Source: Acidobacteria bacterium 13_2_20CM_57_17 (GTDB taxonomy: Bacteria; Acidobacteriota; Terriglobia; Acidiferrales; UBA7541). From it: a DNA stretch of 37,048 bases. The position numbers were made by a program, and so were the translations under genes. Positions 18,011 to 25,196 of the stretch are shown here, piece by piece. Position 1 is the first letter of the stretch; each line of letters begins with the position of its first letter. Where the stretch lies: the NCBI GenBank assembly GCA_001914785.1, contig MNDE01000059.1, positions 1 to 37,048 of the forward strand. The letters are read 5' to 3'. The notes under the pieces were generated by a model. That model was given only the letters and a program-made list of their open reading frames with translations. It had not been told where the DNA came from and did no database searches.

Positions 18011-20716
18011 CTATGAATTTTTTTCAAGCTGCGACAAGCGATCCTTCAGCTTTCGCAGTTCAATGCGCTGCTCGGCGAGAGTAGCTTCGAGCCCTTTAAT
18101 GATTTTTTCTGGCGCGCGGCTGCGGAACGTCTCATCCCCGAGCTGCCGCTCCTTTGACGCGATAGCCTTCTCCAGACCCTCGATCTCTTTCTTCAACCGC
18201 GCCCTCTCCGCCGTCGCATCTGCTGTGTCGGAGTATGCGACGCGCACGTCAAATTTGGCCGTGGAGCGCACTGCGCCACTCTTGCCGTCGAACTGCTGCC
18301 GTGGCACGATGCGAAGCTCAGTTAAAACGGCGAATCTCTCAATAGCCCCGCGATTTGCTTGAACCAACGCACCTATACCGGCATCGCTCGTGGAGAACTC
18401 CGCCGCCACTTTCTTCTTAGGATCAAGTTTCAGTTCTGCGCGAATATTGCGCAGCGCGGTGACCACTTCTTGAATCGCGCCAACCTCACACACGGCCTGT
18501 TTGTTTTTCCAGTGCTCAAACGCTTCTGGGAATTGTCCCAGCGCGATCGATTTCGCACCCGCCTTTTGCGGTAACTGGTGCCATAGCTCTTCCGTCAGGA
18601 AGGGCATAAATGGGTGCAACAGCCGCAATGCCGCGTCGAACGCTGCGAACAAATTCTTCCATGCCACGGTCGCCCGTTCACGATCTGCGCTCTGGAGTTC
18701 AGGCTTCACCCACTCGATGTGCCAGTCGCAGAAGTCTCCCCAGAAAAACTGGTACGCGCCCTGAGCCGCCTCGTGAAACCGGTAATTCGCCAGTGCATCA
18801 TTCATCAGTTCGATGGTTGCTGCCAGCCGCGCAAACATCCACGCATCCACGAGCGGAACGTCGCCACGATAAGTGTAAGGCGCCTTCGCGCGCACTTCCG
18901 GCGTTGCTAACTCTTCCAATTTCGCTCCGCCCTCTTCGAATTTGTCCAAATTCACGAATAGAAATCGTGCCGCGTTCCAGATTTTGTTCGCGAAATTCCG
19001 TGCACTTGCCAGTTTGTCCTCGGACAACACAATGTCGGTCCCTGGCGCCGCCATCGACGCCAGGCAAAACCGCATCGCATCTGTTCCGTACTGATGATTC
19101 AGCGCCACGGGGTCGAGTCCCGTCCCTTTAGACTTGGACATTTTCTCGCCGCTCCCGGTGCGCACCAGCGAGTGCAGATATACCGCGCGGAAAGGAACTT
19201 TGCCCGTGAAGTGAATCCCCATCATGATCATCCGAGCCACCCAGAAAAACAGGATGTCATATCCAGTGATCAGCAGGCTCGTCGGATAATATTTCTTGAA
19301 ATCGGCCGTTTCTTCGGGCCACCCGAGCGTTGAAAACGGCCAAAGCCCTGAACTGAACCAGGTGTCCAACACATCAGGATCCTGTTCAAGATTCGCTGAC
19401 CCGCACGTCGCGCACTTCGCCGGCTTCTCCCTCGCCACAGTGACGTGCTTGTTCTCTTTGCAGTACCACGCTGGAATCCGGTGTCCCCACCAGAGTTGCC
19501 GCGATAGCGTCCAGTCGCGGATGTTTCTCATCCAGTTGAAATATTCCTCGCGGCGGTTATCCGGCACGATCTGGATTTCTCCCCGCTCCACCGCTGCGAT
19601 GGCTGGCTCCGCCAGGGGCTTCATCTTGCAGAACCACTGCGTCGAAGCCCGCGGCTCGACAATCGTCTTGCTTCGTTCGCACAAACCGACGGCATTTGTG
19701 TGCTCGGTGATTTTTTCCAAAAGGCCCAGCGCTCTCAAATCTTCAACGATCTTTTTCCGCGCCTCGAAGCGGTCCATCTCCGCGTACGCGCCTGCCGGCG
19801 CACCCATTTTGCCGTCGTCCGTCATAACGTCGATTTCCGCAAGTTTGTGGCGGCGGCCCACTTCGAAGTCATTTGGATCGTGCGCCGGGGTAATCTTCAC
19901 CGCGCCCGTTCCAAACTCGTGGTCTACCATCGCATCCGCGAGAATCGGAATTTCGCGATTCATCAATGGCAGCAACGCTTTCTTGCCAACAAGATGCGTA
20001 TACCGTTCGTCTTCCGGATTTACCGCCACGGCTGTATCGCCCAGCATCGTTTCCGGCCGCGTCGTGGCCACCACGAGAAACTCTTTCGTCCCAACCACGG
20101 GATATTTGATGTACCACAAATGACCCTGCCGCTCTTCGTGCACCACTTCCAGGTCGCTCAGCACGGTGAGGCACACGGGGCACCAATTTACTAGCCTCTT
20201 CTCGCGGTAAATCAATCCTTCTTCATACAGGCGCACGAACACTTCGCGTACCACGCGCGACATTTCCGGTGACAGCGTAAACTTCTCCCGCGACCAGTCG
20301 CAGCTCTCCCCAATGCCCTTCATCTGGCGCGTAATCTCGCTGCCTGCTTCCGCTTTCCACTTCCATACCTGCCTTTCAAACTCTTCCCGCCCCAGCGTGT
20401 GGTAGTCAATGCCGCGATCCATCAGGTGCTTCACCACCACACGCTGCGTCGAGATGCCCGCATGGTCAGTACCAGGAAGATACAACGTGTTGTATTCCCG
20501 CATGCGATGCCATCGAGTGAGGATGTCGATCTCCGTGTGCTCCAGCATGTGTCCGATGTGCAGTGAGCCTGTCACGTTGGGAGGGGGAATCACGATCGAA
20601 AACACCGGCCCAGGCGCATTCACATCGGCCTTGAACAGAGCTTCCTTTACCCAGAAGTCTGCCCACCGCGGTTCGATCTGCCGTGGTTCATACGCCTTTG
20701 CTATCTCGCGAACCAT
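18011..20716 (-). CDS. valS: Valyl-tRNA synthetase
   Basis: Class I aminoacyl-tRNA synthetase charging tRNA-Val, about 901 residues, normal for the family. The HIGH motif is in PPPNVTGSLHIGHMLEHT and the KMSKS motif in GSGEKMSKSKGTGLDP. The editing domain lies between them (VATTRPETMLGDTAVAV). A CATCGSANLEQDPDVLDTWF block follows, which is typical of ValRS. The C-terminal 70 residues form the tRNA-binding coiled-coil arm (RARLKKEIEGLEKAIASKER). I favour ATG 20716 because GGAGAAG lies upstream of it. An ATG at 20734 is in frame and adds six residues, but only a hairpin precedes it. It is the first gene of the valS-nadC-birA-coaX operon. Confidence 0.97.
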   Translation of the reverse strand: MVREIAKAYEPRQIEPRWADFWVKEALFKADVNAPGPVFSIVIPPPNVTGSLHIGHMLEHTEIDILTRWHRMREYNTLYLPGTDHAGISTQRVVVKHLMDRGIDYHTLGREEFERQVWKWKAEAGSEITRQMKGIGESCDWSREKFTLSPEMSRVVREVFVRLYEEGLIYREKRLVNWCPVCLTVLSDLEVVHEERQGHLWYIKYPVVGTKEFLVVATTRPETMLGDTAVAVNPEDERYTHLVGKKALLPLMNREIPILADAMVDHEFGTGAVKITPAHDPNDFEVGRRHKLAEIDVMTDDGKMGAPAGAYAEMDRFEARKKIVEDLRALGLLEKITEHTNAVGLCERSKTIVEPRASTQWFCKMKPLAEPAIAAVERGEIQIVPDNRREEYFNWMRNIRDWTLSRQLWWGHRIPAWYCKENKHVTVAREKPAKCATCGSANLEQDPDVLDTWFSSGLWPFSTLGWPEETADFKKYYPTSLLITGYDILFFWVARMIMMGIHFTGKVPFRAVYLHSLVRTGSGEKMSKSKGTGLDPVALNHQYGTDAMRFCLASMAAPGTDIVLSEDKLASARNFANKIWNAARFLFVNLDKFEEGGAKLEELATPEVRAKAPYTYRGDVPLVDAWMFARLAATIELMNDALANYRFHEAAQGAYQFFWGDFCDWHIEWVKPELQSADRERATVAWKNLFAAFDAALRLLHPFMPFLTEELWHQLPQKAGAKSIALGQFPEAFEHWKNKQAVCEVGAIQEVVTALRNIRAELKLDPKKKVAAEFSTSDAGIGALVQANRGAIERFAVLTELRIVPRQQFDGKSGAVRSTAKFDVRVAYSDTADATAERARLKKEIEGLEKAIASKERQLGDETFRSRAPEKIIKGLEATLAEQRIELRKLKDRLSQLEKNS

Positions 20717-20740
20717 TCGGTGCGCTTCTCCCATGCAGTG

Positions 20741-20760
20741 ACGGGCCTTGGCCTGCCCGT
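20741..20760 (-). promoter_or_regulatory. Hairpin in the valS leader
   Basis: A perfect 6-bp inverted repeat, ACGGGC-N8-GCCCGT, sits 24 nt upstream of the preferred valS ATG (20716) and 6 nt upstream of the alternative ATG (20734). A second small stem, TAGA-CGCA-TCTA, lies just upstream of it in the transcript at about 20763-20774. There is no U-run, so it is not a simple terminator, and no T-box features are seen. It could affect translation start or RNA stability. Confidence 0.4.
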
Positions 20761-20795
20761 TCTAGATGCGTCTAAACCGTTCAGAGTAATCTTCG

Positions 20796-20825
20796 ACTAT
20801 ACGAGGGGCAAAGCAGTGGCGTCAA
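20796..20825 (-). promoter_or_regulatory. Sigma70-type promoter for the valS operon
   Basis: Minus-strand TTGACG (20825-20820), an 18-nt spacer, then TATAGT (20801-20796). Both hexamers match consensus at five of six positions. Transcription would start near 20789, giving a leader of about 70 nt that includes the hairpins. Confidence 0.55.
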
Positions 20826-20908
20826 TTCGGCGGACGTAGTCCTGCGAAAGAGATTCATTTTTGCGAATGCAAAGTAGGGTGGATTTTTCGACTCGACAGG
20901 GCGGGGAA

Positions 20909-22579
20909 TTACGACTTCTTCGACTTCATCTCTTCCTGGACCATCGCTTCCACAACGGGCTTCAGAATCTCACGCGTAACCGCCTGCAAAACCTCGGGAT
21001 TCAACTTTGCCAGTACCTTAGCGACGAGGTCATCCATGCTCGGGGTCGGAGCGGGGGTAGTTGCCGTAGCTGGAGTTTCTAGGATTTCCTCCGTCGCGTA
21101 GAAGCCCGCTCCGTCGTAGGTTTGTTGCTCCGGAATAAGCGTCGCGTCTTCGGCAACTTGAGCGGCTTCCTCGCGGATGACCTCCACGGTTTCCGCAGGC
21201 AAGGCCGCTTCCTCGATCACCTTCTGAGCCGTTTCGCTGATGGCCTCAGTAGCCTTTTCCGTTCCGTTGCTGGACGCGGGAGGAGCGGCCACCGGCGCAC
21301 CAGAATCCCACGTCGAAGCCAGCCGGTTAGCCTTCTCCAGTTCGGCATTCCAGGGGTTTGACGGCACAGAAAACCACGAGTCTTTCGATGTTTTCGTTTG
21401 CGGCTCGGCTTGGCTCGCTTCGGGTGTGCTCGCAACCGCTGTCTCCGGTGACGATCGTTCGCGTTCCTTCACGGGAGTTACTTCTTCCACAGCCGTGGGT
21501 GTCTTTGTCGAGATCTTTTCCTGTGAAGCCGGCGAGCTCACGCCCGCCCACGCGTCCGTCACAAATGGCGTACTCGGAATCGCTCCAGTGGTGACCGCTG
21601 GCAGTTCCGGAATGCTCGCGGTAGGAGAGGGCGCTTCCGCAACGTAATTACTTGCCGCTGGCGCCGTCTTCACCACTTCCGGCCTTTCTTCAACCGGTTC
21701 CCAGGACTCCCCGTGAGCTTTCCGGGCAAGAATCTGCTCGAAACTTCCCGAACGCCAATCCTTCGATCCACCGCTCGTTCCGGAATCGGCGGAACTCTCC
21801 GCTTCTTCACGCCGCCAAGGAGCAGGAGGTTTTTCCTCTTCCGCTTCCTCGTCAAGTTCCTCTGTATCCGTATCGCGCCAATCGCGCTCCGGCGCCAAAT
21901 CAGGATGCGCCTGCGGCAGAAAGCCCAGTTCGTCATCCTTTTCATCCGTTGGCGTCTCCAACAGGCTCCCGAATGCCACGGGTTGCGAGCTGCTGTCAAT
22001 TTGCACTGGCTCAGGACGCGCCGGCACAGGCACTTCATCCACAAAACTCTCTTGCTCCAAGGCCGCAATCACTGGTTCATGAGACGCAGTGTGCACCGGG
22101 ATGCTGCTCACCATGGGTATAGGCGCAACACTCGGAGTAAGCAGATCGCTGGCCCTTAAAACCTCCGGTTCCGGAACTTTCATGGGGCTGGCCCCCGCGT
22201 GAGCTACGCCAGCGCGTTGCAGCGCTGATTTCACCATCGAAATCAAAGGATCCGGCGGAACAAACGGTTTCTTCAATACGCCGTCCGCTCCCACTCGCTG
22301 TGCTTCTTGCTCATCCAGTGGATCAAACGCGCCCACTAGCAGGATGACGGGGATATGCGCAAGCGAAGCATCCATCTTCACATACTGGCAAACTTCATAC
22401 CCGTTTCGCACCGGCATGAATACGTCGGCAAGCACCAGGTCAGGACGCAAATCGGAGATTTTCCGCACGGCTGCTTCGCCGTTGCCAACGGCAACGACGT
22501 CGATGCCCTGATCTTTCAGGGCCAGCCCCACCATCTTCTGGATGTTGCTGTTATCGTCCGCGACCAGAATCTTCGCCAC
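20909..22579 (-). CDS. Response-regulator receiver protein with long disordered region
   Basis: 556 residues starting at a GTG with GGAGG 7 nt upstream. Residues 1-123 form a CheY-like receiver domain (MAKILVADDNSNIQKMVGLA) with acidic D8/D9, phosphoacceptor D52 in LVLADVFMP and the Lys of LKKPF. The usual Thr/Ser switch after beta-4 is replaced (VILLVGAFD). Residues of about 125-500 are rich in P, E, A, S and T and predicted disordered. The last 50 residues form charged amphipathic helices (DDLVAKVLAKLNPEVLQAVT, then REILKPVVEAMVQEE). There is no output DNA-binding domain. A layout of linker plus C-terminal helices recalls polar hub proteins such as PopZ, but that likeness is only by pattern. 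No histidine kinase lies nearby. Confidence 0.85.
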   Translation of the reverse strand: MAKILVADDNSNIQKMVGLALKDQGIDVVAVGNGEAAVRKISDLRPDLVLADVFMPVRNGYEVCQYVKMDASLAHIPVILLVGAFDPLDEQEAQRVGADGVLKKPFVPPDPLISMVKSALQRAGVAHAGASPMKVPEPEVLRASDLLTPSVAPIPMVSSIPVHTASHEPVIAALEQESFVDEVPVPARPEPVQIDSSSQPVAFGSLLETPTDEKDDELGFLPQAHPDLAPERDWRDTDTEELDEEAEEEKPPAPWRREEAESSADSGTSGGSKDWRSGSFEQILARKAHGESWEPVEERPEVVKTAPAASNYVAEAPSPTASIPELPAVTTGAIPSTPFVTDAWAGVSSPASQEKISTKTPTAVEEVTPVKERERSSPETAVASTPEASQAEPQTKTSKDSWFSVPSNPWNAELEKANRLASTWDSGAPVAAPPASSNGTEKATEAISETAQKVIEEAALPAETVEVIREEAAQVAEDATLIPEQQTYDGAGFYATEEILETPATATTPAPTPSMDDLVAKVLAKLNPEVLQAVTREILKPVVEAMVQEEMKSKKS

Positions 22580-22611
22580 CGAGCGTCCTCCGCCGATACG
22601 CTGCCTATGCT

Positions 22612-22661
22612 GGCCACACCCGTGCGTGGCCGTACGAATGACCTACTCCAACCTATTGGAG
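22612..22661 (-). repeat. Two perfect hairpins in the leader of the receiver-protein gene
   Basis: GGCCAC-N8-GTGGCC (22612-22631) and CTCCAA-CCTA-TTGGAG (22646-22661) are two separate 6-bp perfect inverted repeats lying 33 and 67 nt upstream of the GTG start at 22579. Neither is followed by a U-run. They could be leader structures or binding sites. A candidate -35 TTGACG lies just upstream near 22673, but no good -10 is seen. Confidence 0.4.
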
Positions 22662-22754
22662 CACCCGTTCCAGTTTGCGTCAATCTCAAGAGGGCAGCCG
22701 TGTGTCGGAAGTGAATACTGCACGCATGGCCCGTCCAGAGGCGTCGTTTTTGGC

Positions 22755-22795
22755 CCAAAAACACCCGGGATACGGTCCTCTATGACCGTACCCCG
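22755..22795 (-). terminator. Likely intrinsic terminator after the bamD-like gene
   Basis: On the minus strand, CGGG-(mismatch)-TACGGTC-loop of 6-GACCGTA-(mismatch)-CCCG forms an 11-bp stem (22795-22766). It is followed by GGTG and five T residues (down to 22757), 36 nt after the stop at 22831. A second inverted repeat, GTTTTTGG-C-CCAAAAAC (22746-22762), overlaps the T-tract. Confidence 0.55.
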
Positions 22796-22830
22796 CAGTG
22801 TTTCTCCTGATCTTCGCCCTGCCGCAAACC

Positions 22831-24252
22831 TTACCAGGGCACGATTTTTTTCAGGCCCTTCTTTTTCTTGCTAGTCGATTCTTTCTTATTATCACTGTTA
22901 GATTTTCCGTCCTGCGCCGCCGCGTCCGTCTTAGCTGCATCGCTGGTTTGGCCTGCGGCCGCCGGAGTCTCATCCGTCTTGCTTGGGTCACCCGGCTGGC
23001 CCGTTGCCGCTGGTGTGGCATCGGTCTTGGGTGTTGTCTCGGCTGTTCCATTTGCGGAATTCTCCGTCGTTGGAGCCGCGTTTGGATCCGCTGCCGCAGA
23101 AGGGCCCGCTTCGCCCCCGTCCGTCGCTGGCGTAACACTCTCCGCCGTACTCGTTGTCCCGCCCGTGCTTCCCGGTGTCACCGTCGCAACGATTCCGGTT
23201 GTAGTCGCTCCTTGGGACGGACTCCCGCCCCTCAATATATCGATTCCCGTTTCGCTTTCCGAATCGGGCGTCATCGTTGGTTTTCCGGTTGTGGCCGCCA
23301 CCCGCAACTCCTGCCCCGGACCGGTACGAATTAGACCCAGCGGCTTCTTGATCATCGCCTCGCGCTGCCGCGGCGCATTCTGCTCCGCCGTCATCCACGC
23401 CACGGCTTTGGGATCCGGCTGCGGGATCGGCGCCCCGAGGGCCTTCAACCGGCTCTTGGCATTGGGGACGAGCGGCGACAAAGGATAATTGCGAACGATC
23501 CGTGCGTAATAGGGAACTGCAATCTCCTTCTTTTCCGTGCCTTGCCATATGTTCCCGAGCATCCACAGCGCCTGGTCCGATTTGCTGTAAAGAGGGTAAC
23601 GATTTACCAATCCTCTTAGCCGCGATTCCGCCGCCTTCTTGTCTTCCTTCACGTAGTAGTAGTAACCAATGCGGAAGTCGCCTTCCGCCAGCAGTTCCTG
23701 CACTTCGCGCAAGCGTTGTTCGGCCTTGGGAGCCAGCGGATCATTCGGGTATTTTGTCAGGAAAATTTGGAACTCATCCTCGGCTGCGCGAGCCTGTGTG
23801 CGGTCGCGGTCCGGTTTTTCCATCTGCTTGTAGTGCGTCATCGCCACTTGCAATTGCGCGTAGGCCGCTTCCGGCACCATAGGGAAGAAAATCCCGAAAT
23901 CCTTGTACGCCTGCACAGATTGCGTCAGATTCGCCGTCCCACCCTCTTTGTAAAACGAATCGGCGATCGCCAGCTTGGCCTTGGCAAGATACTCGCTGTC
24001 CGGATAGGTGTTGATGAGAGTCTGCAAGTTCAGTCGGCCGACCTCATGCCGCCCGTGCTTGATATCATCCATTGCCTTGTCATATAGAATCTTGTCGGGC
24101 TCCGCGGTATTCTCCGCACTCGTCGACTTATTGACCCTTTTCTTCTTATGAAAGATTTGCGCATCGCACCGCGTCGCGCTCAACAGAAACAGTCCTGTTA
24201 TCGCGAATAGAGCGCAGCGCTTTACGGTCGCTAGGAACGAATTAAAGAGCAA
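22831..24252 (-). CDS. bamD: BamD-like outer-membrane assembly protein (TPR)
   Basis: 473 residues starting at a TTG (24252) with GAGAGGTG upstream; no ATG start would keep the signal peptide. A hydrophobic export signal (FAITGLFLLSATRCDAQ) is followed by BamD/YfiO-type tetratricopeptide repeats over about residues 50-270: VGRLNLQTLINTYPDSEYLA, AKLAIADSFYKEG and DEFQIFLTKYPNDPLAPKAE. BamD helps insert beta-barrel proteins into the outer membrane. The last 170 or so residues are low-complexity, rich in T, A, P, G and D, ending in a Lys cluster (KKKKGLKK), much longer than usual. The cleavage site lacks a good lipobox (ATRC), although BamD is normally a lipoprotein. It may be another TPR protein of the same fold. 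Confidence 0.75.
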   Translation of the reverse strand: MLFNSFLATVKRCALFAITGLFLLSATRCDAQIFHKKKRVNKSTSAENTAEPDKILYDKAMDDIKHGRHEVGRLNLQTLINTYPDSEYLAKAKLAIADSFYKEGGTANLTQSVQAYKDFGIFFPMVPEAAYAQLQVAMTHYKQMEKPDRDRTQARAAEDEFQIFLTKYPNDPLAPKAEQRLREVQELLAEGDFRIGYYYYVKEDKKAAESRLRGLVNRYPLYSKSDQALWMLGNIWQGTEKKEIAVPYYARIVRNYPLSPLVPNAKSRLKALGAPIPQPDPKAVAWMTAEQNAPRQREAMIKKPLGLIRTGPGQELRVAATTGKPTMTPDSESETGIDILRGGSPSQGATTTGIVATVTPGSTGGTTSTAESVTPATDGGEAGPSAAADPNAAPTTENSANGTAETTPKTDATPAATGQPGDPSKTDETPAAAGQTSDAAKTDAAAQDGKSNSDNKKESTSKKKKGLKKIVPW

Positions 24253-24556
24253 ACTTCACCTCTCTCAAATCGGCGCTTCCCCGCAGCGGTCCGTCGAAAG
24301 CCTCGGGCGCTTCCCGGCTCCATGCTGTAAGGGACACGCAATTATACCCTGAACGAATGGCCAGGCCGAACAACTACTTTGCACCTTCGACCTGTCTAAG
24401 CCGAATTACCCTCCTCTGTGATGCCGCCTTGCCGCGCAAGGGGTTGCCTCTGCCCTCTCGACCCCGGAATATTTTCCCCATCCCAGTGGTACTACACAAA
24501 TGGCAGGGTGTAAGCTCCTGTTGCCACTGAATCCCAACTCCGAGGGGAGATTCTCT
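24253..24556. other. Divergent intergenic region between bamD-like and peroxiredoxin genes
   Basis: 304 nt that carry the start signals for both flanking genes. On the minus strand, a perfect TATAAT lies at 24346-24341 (see separate entry). On the plus strand, a weak TTGCCT (24444-24449) precedes an A/T-rich AATATT after 18 nt and may serve the peroxiredoxin. Its ribosome-binding site GAGGGGAGA (24542-24550) is strong. No additional gene is seen. Confidence 0.5.
24341..24346 (-). promoter_or_regulatory. Possible -10 element for the bamD-like gene
   Basis: Perfect TATAAT on the minus strand, about 90 nt upstream of the TTG start. The -35 region is a poor match, so an activator or an extended contact may be needed. 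Confidence 0.4.
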
Positions 24557-25141
24557 ATGAAGCGCAAGATCGCTTTGGGGCTACTGGTTGCGGCTGTCCT
24601 CGCGGCGGCCCCGGCCGTTCCGCAGCCCGGGAAATCCGAAGTCGCCAAGATGACCCTCAAGGTCGGCGACGCCGCCCCCAATTTCACTCTACTTAGTGAC
24701 CAGTGGAAAGCCGTGAAGCTCAGCGACTATCGCGGCAAGAAGAACGTCTTTCTCGCCGTCTACGTCCTGGCCTTCACCGGTGGTTGAACGAAGCAACTTC
24801 AGGCGGTCCAGGCTGGAATCGCCTCCGGTAAGATTGACACCTCGGACACCGAAGTCTTCGGTGTCAGTGTAGATAGTCCCGCTGCCAACGCCGCATTTGC
24901 CAAACAGATCGGCATCAGATTTCCTCTCCTTAGCGACATGAACCGCAAGATGCTCAAGGCCTACGGCATCCTCAAGGAGTACAACCAGCACGATGAAACC
25001 TATGAATGGGCCTTGCGGGCTAACATCGTCATCGATAAGCAGGGCGTCATTCAATTTGTCGAGGAAGGTGATAGTGCCGTCGATCCCAACACTGCCCTGA
25101 CAATGTGCACCACTCTGCACAAAAAGGACGTCACTAAATAG
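24557..25141 (+). CDS. Exported peroxiredoxin, probable selenoprotein (TGA read as selenocysteine)
   Basis: AhpC/TSA-family thiol peroxidase, 194 residues if the in-frame TGA at 24785-24787 is read through. Start ATG 24557 has GAGGGGAGA 6 nt upstream. Residues 1-20 (MKRKIALGLLVAAVLAAAPA) look like a signal peptide, so it acts outside the cytoplasm. The core begins KVGDAAPNFTLLSDQWKAVK. The active site reads V70-L-A-F-T74-G-G-U77-T-K, where the TGA falls exactly at the peroxidatic Cys of the P-x3-T-x2-C motif; the motif Pro is Val here. Homology continues in the same frame: VFGVSVDSP, FPLLSDMNRKMLKAYG, and R154 in WALRANIVIDKQG, the catalytic Arg. The only Cys, C184, could act as resolving residue. 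A SECIS-like hairpin follows the TGA. Without recoding it would be a 76-residue fragment; a nonsense mutation or sequencing error is the alternative. Selenocysteine genes are not in the window. Confidence 0.85.
24801..24824 (+). promoter_or_regulatory. Bacterial SECIS-like hairpin
   Basis: The stem AGGCG pairs with CGCCT (24801-24805 with 24820-24824), followed by a small internal loop (G against AT), then TCCA pairing with TGGA (24807-24810 with 24814-24817) around the 3-nt loop GGC. The hairpin starts 13 nt after the TGA, and the apical loop begins 23 nt after it, with G as first and second loop bases. Bacterial SECIS elements sit within the coding region just downstream of UGA, with a short apical loop carrying an essential G, so size, spacing and loop all fit. 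Confidence 0.7.
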
Positions 25142-25196
25142 ATTCCGGTCTGGGCGGAGCCTCGCCATCCTTTGTCGAACCGATTAAGCTAAGGGC

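Noticed and set aside
24557..24787. A 76-residue truncated peroxiredoxin, with the downstream part as a separate gene or pseudogene
   Set aside because: The frame continues with full family homology after the TGA, the TGA is at the catalytic Cys position, and a SECIS-like hairpin follows. Selenocysteine recoding explains all of it; mutation or sequencing error remains possible but less likely.
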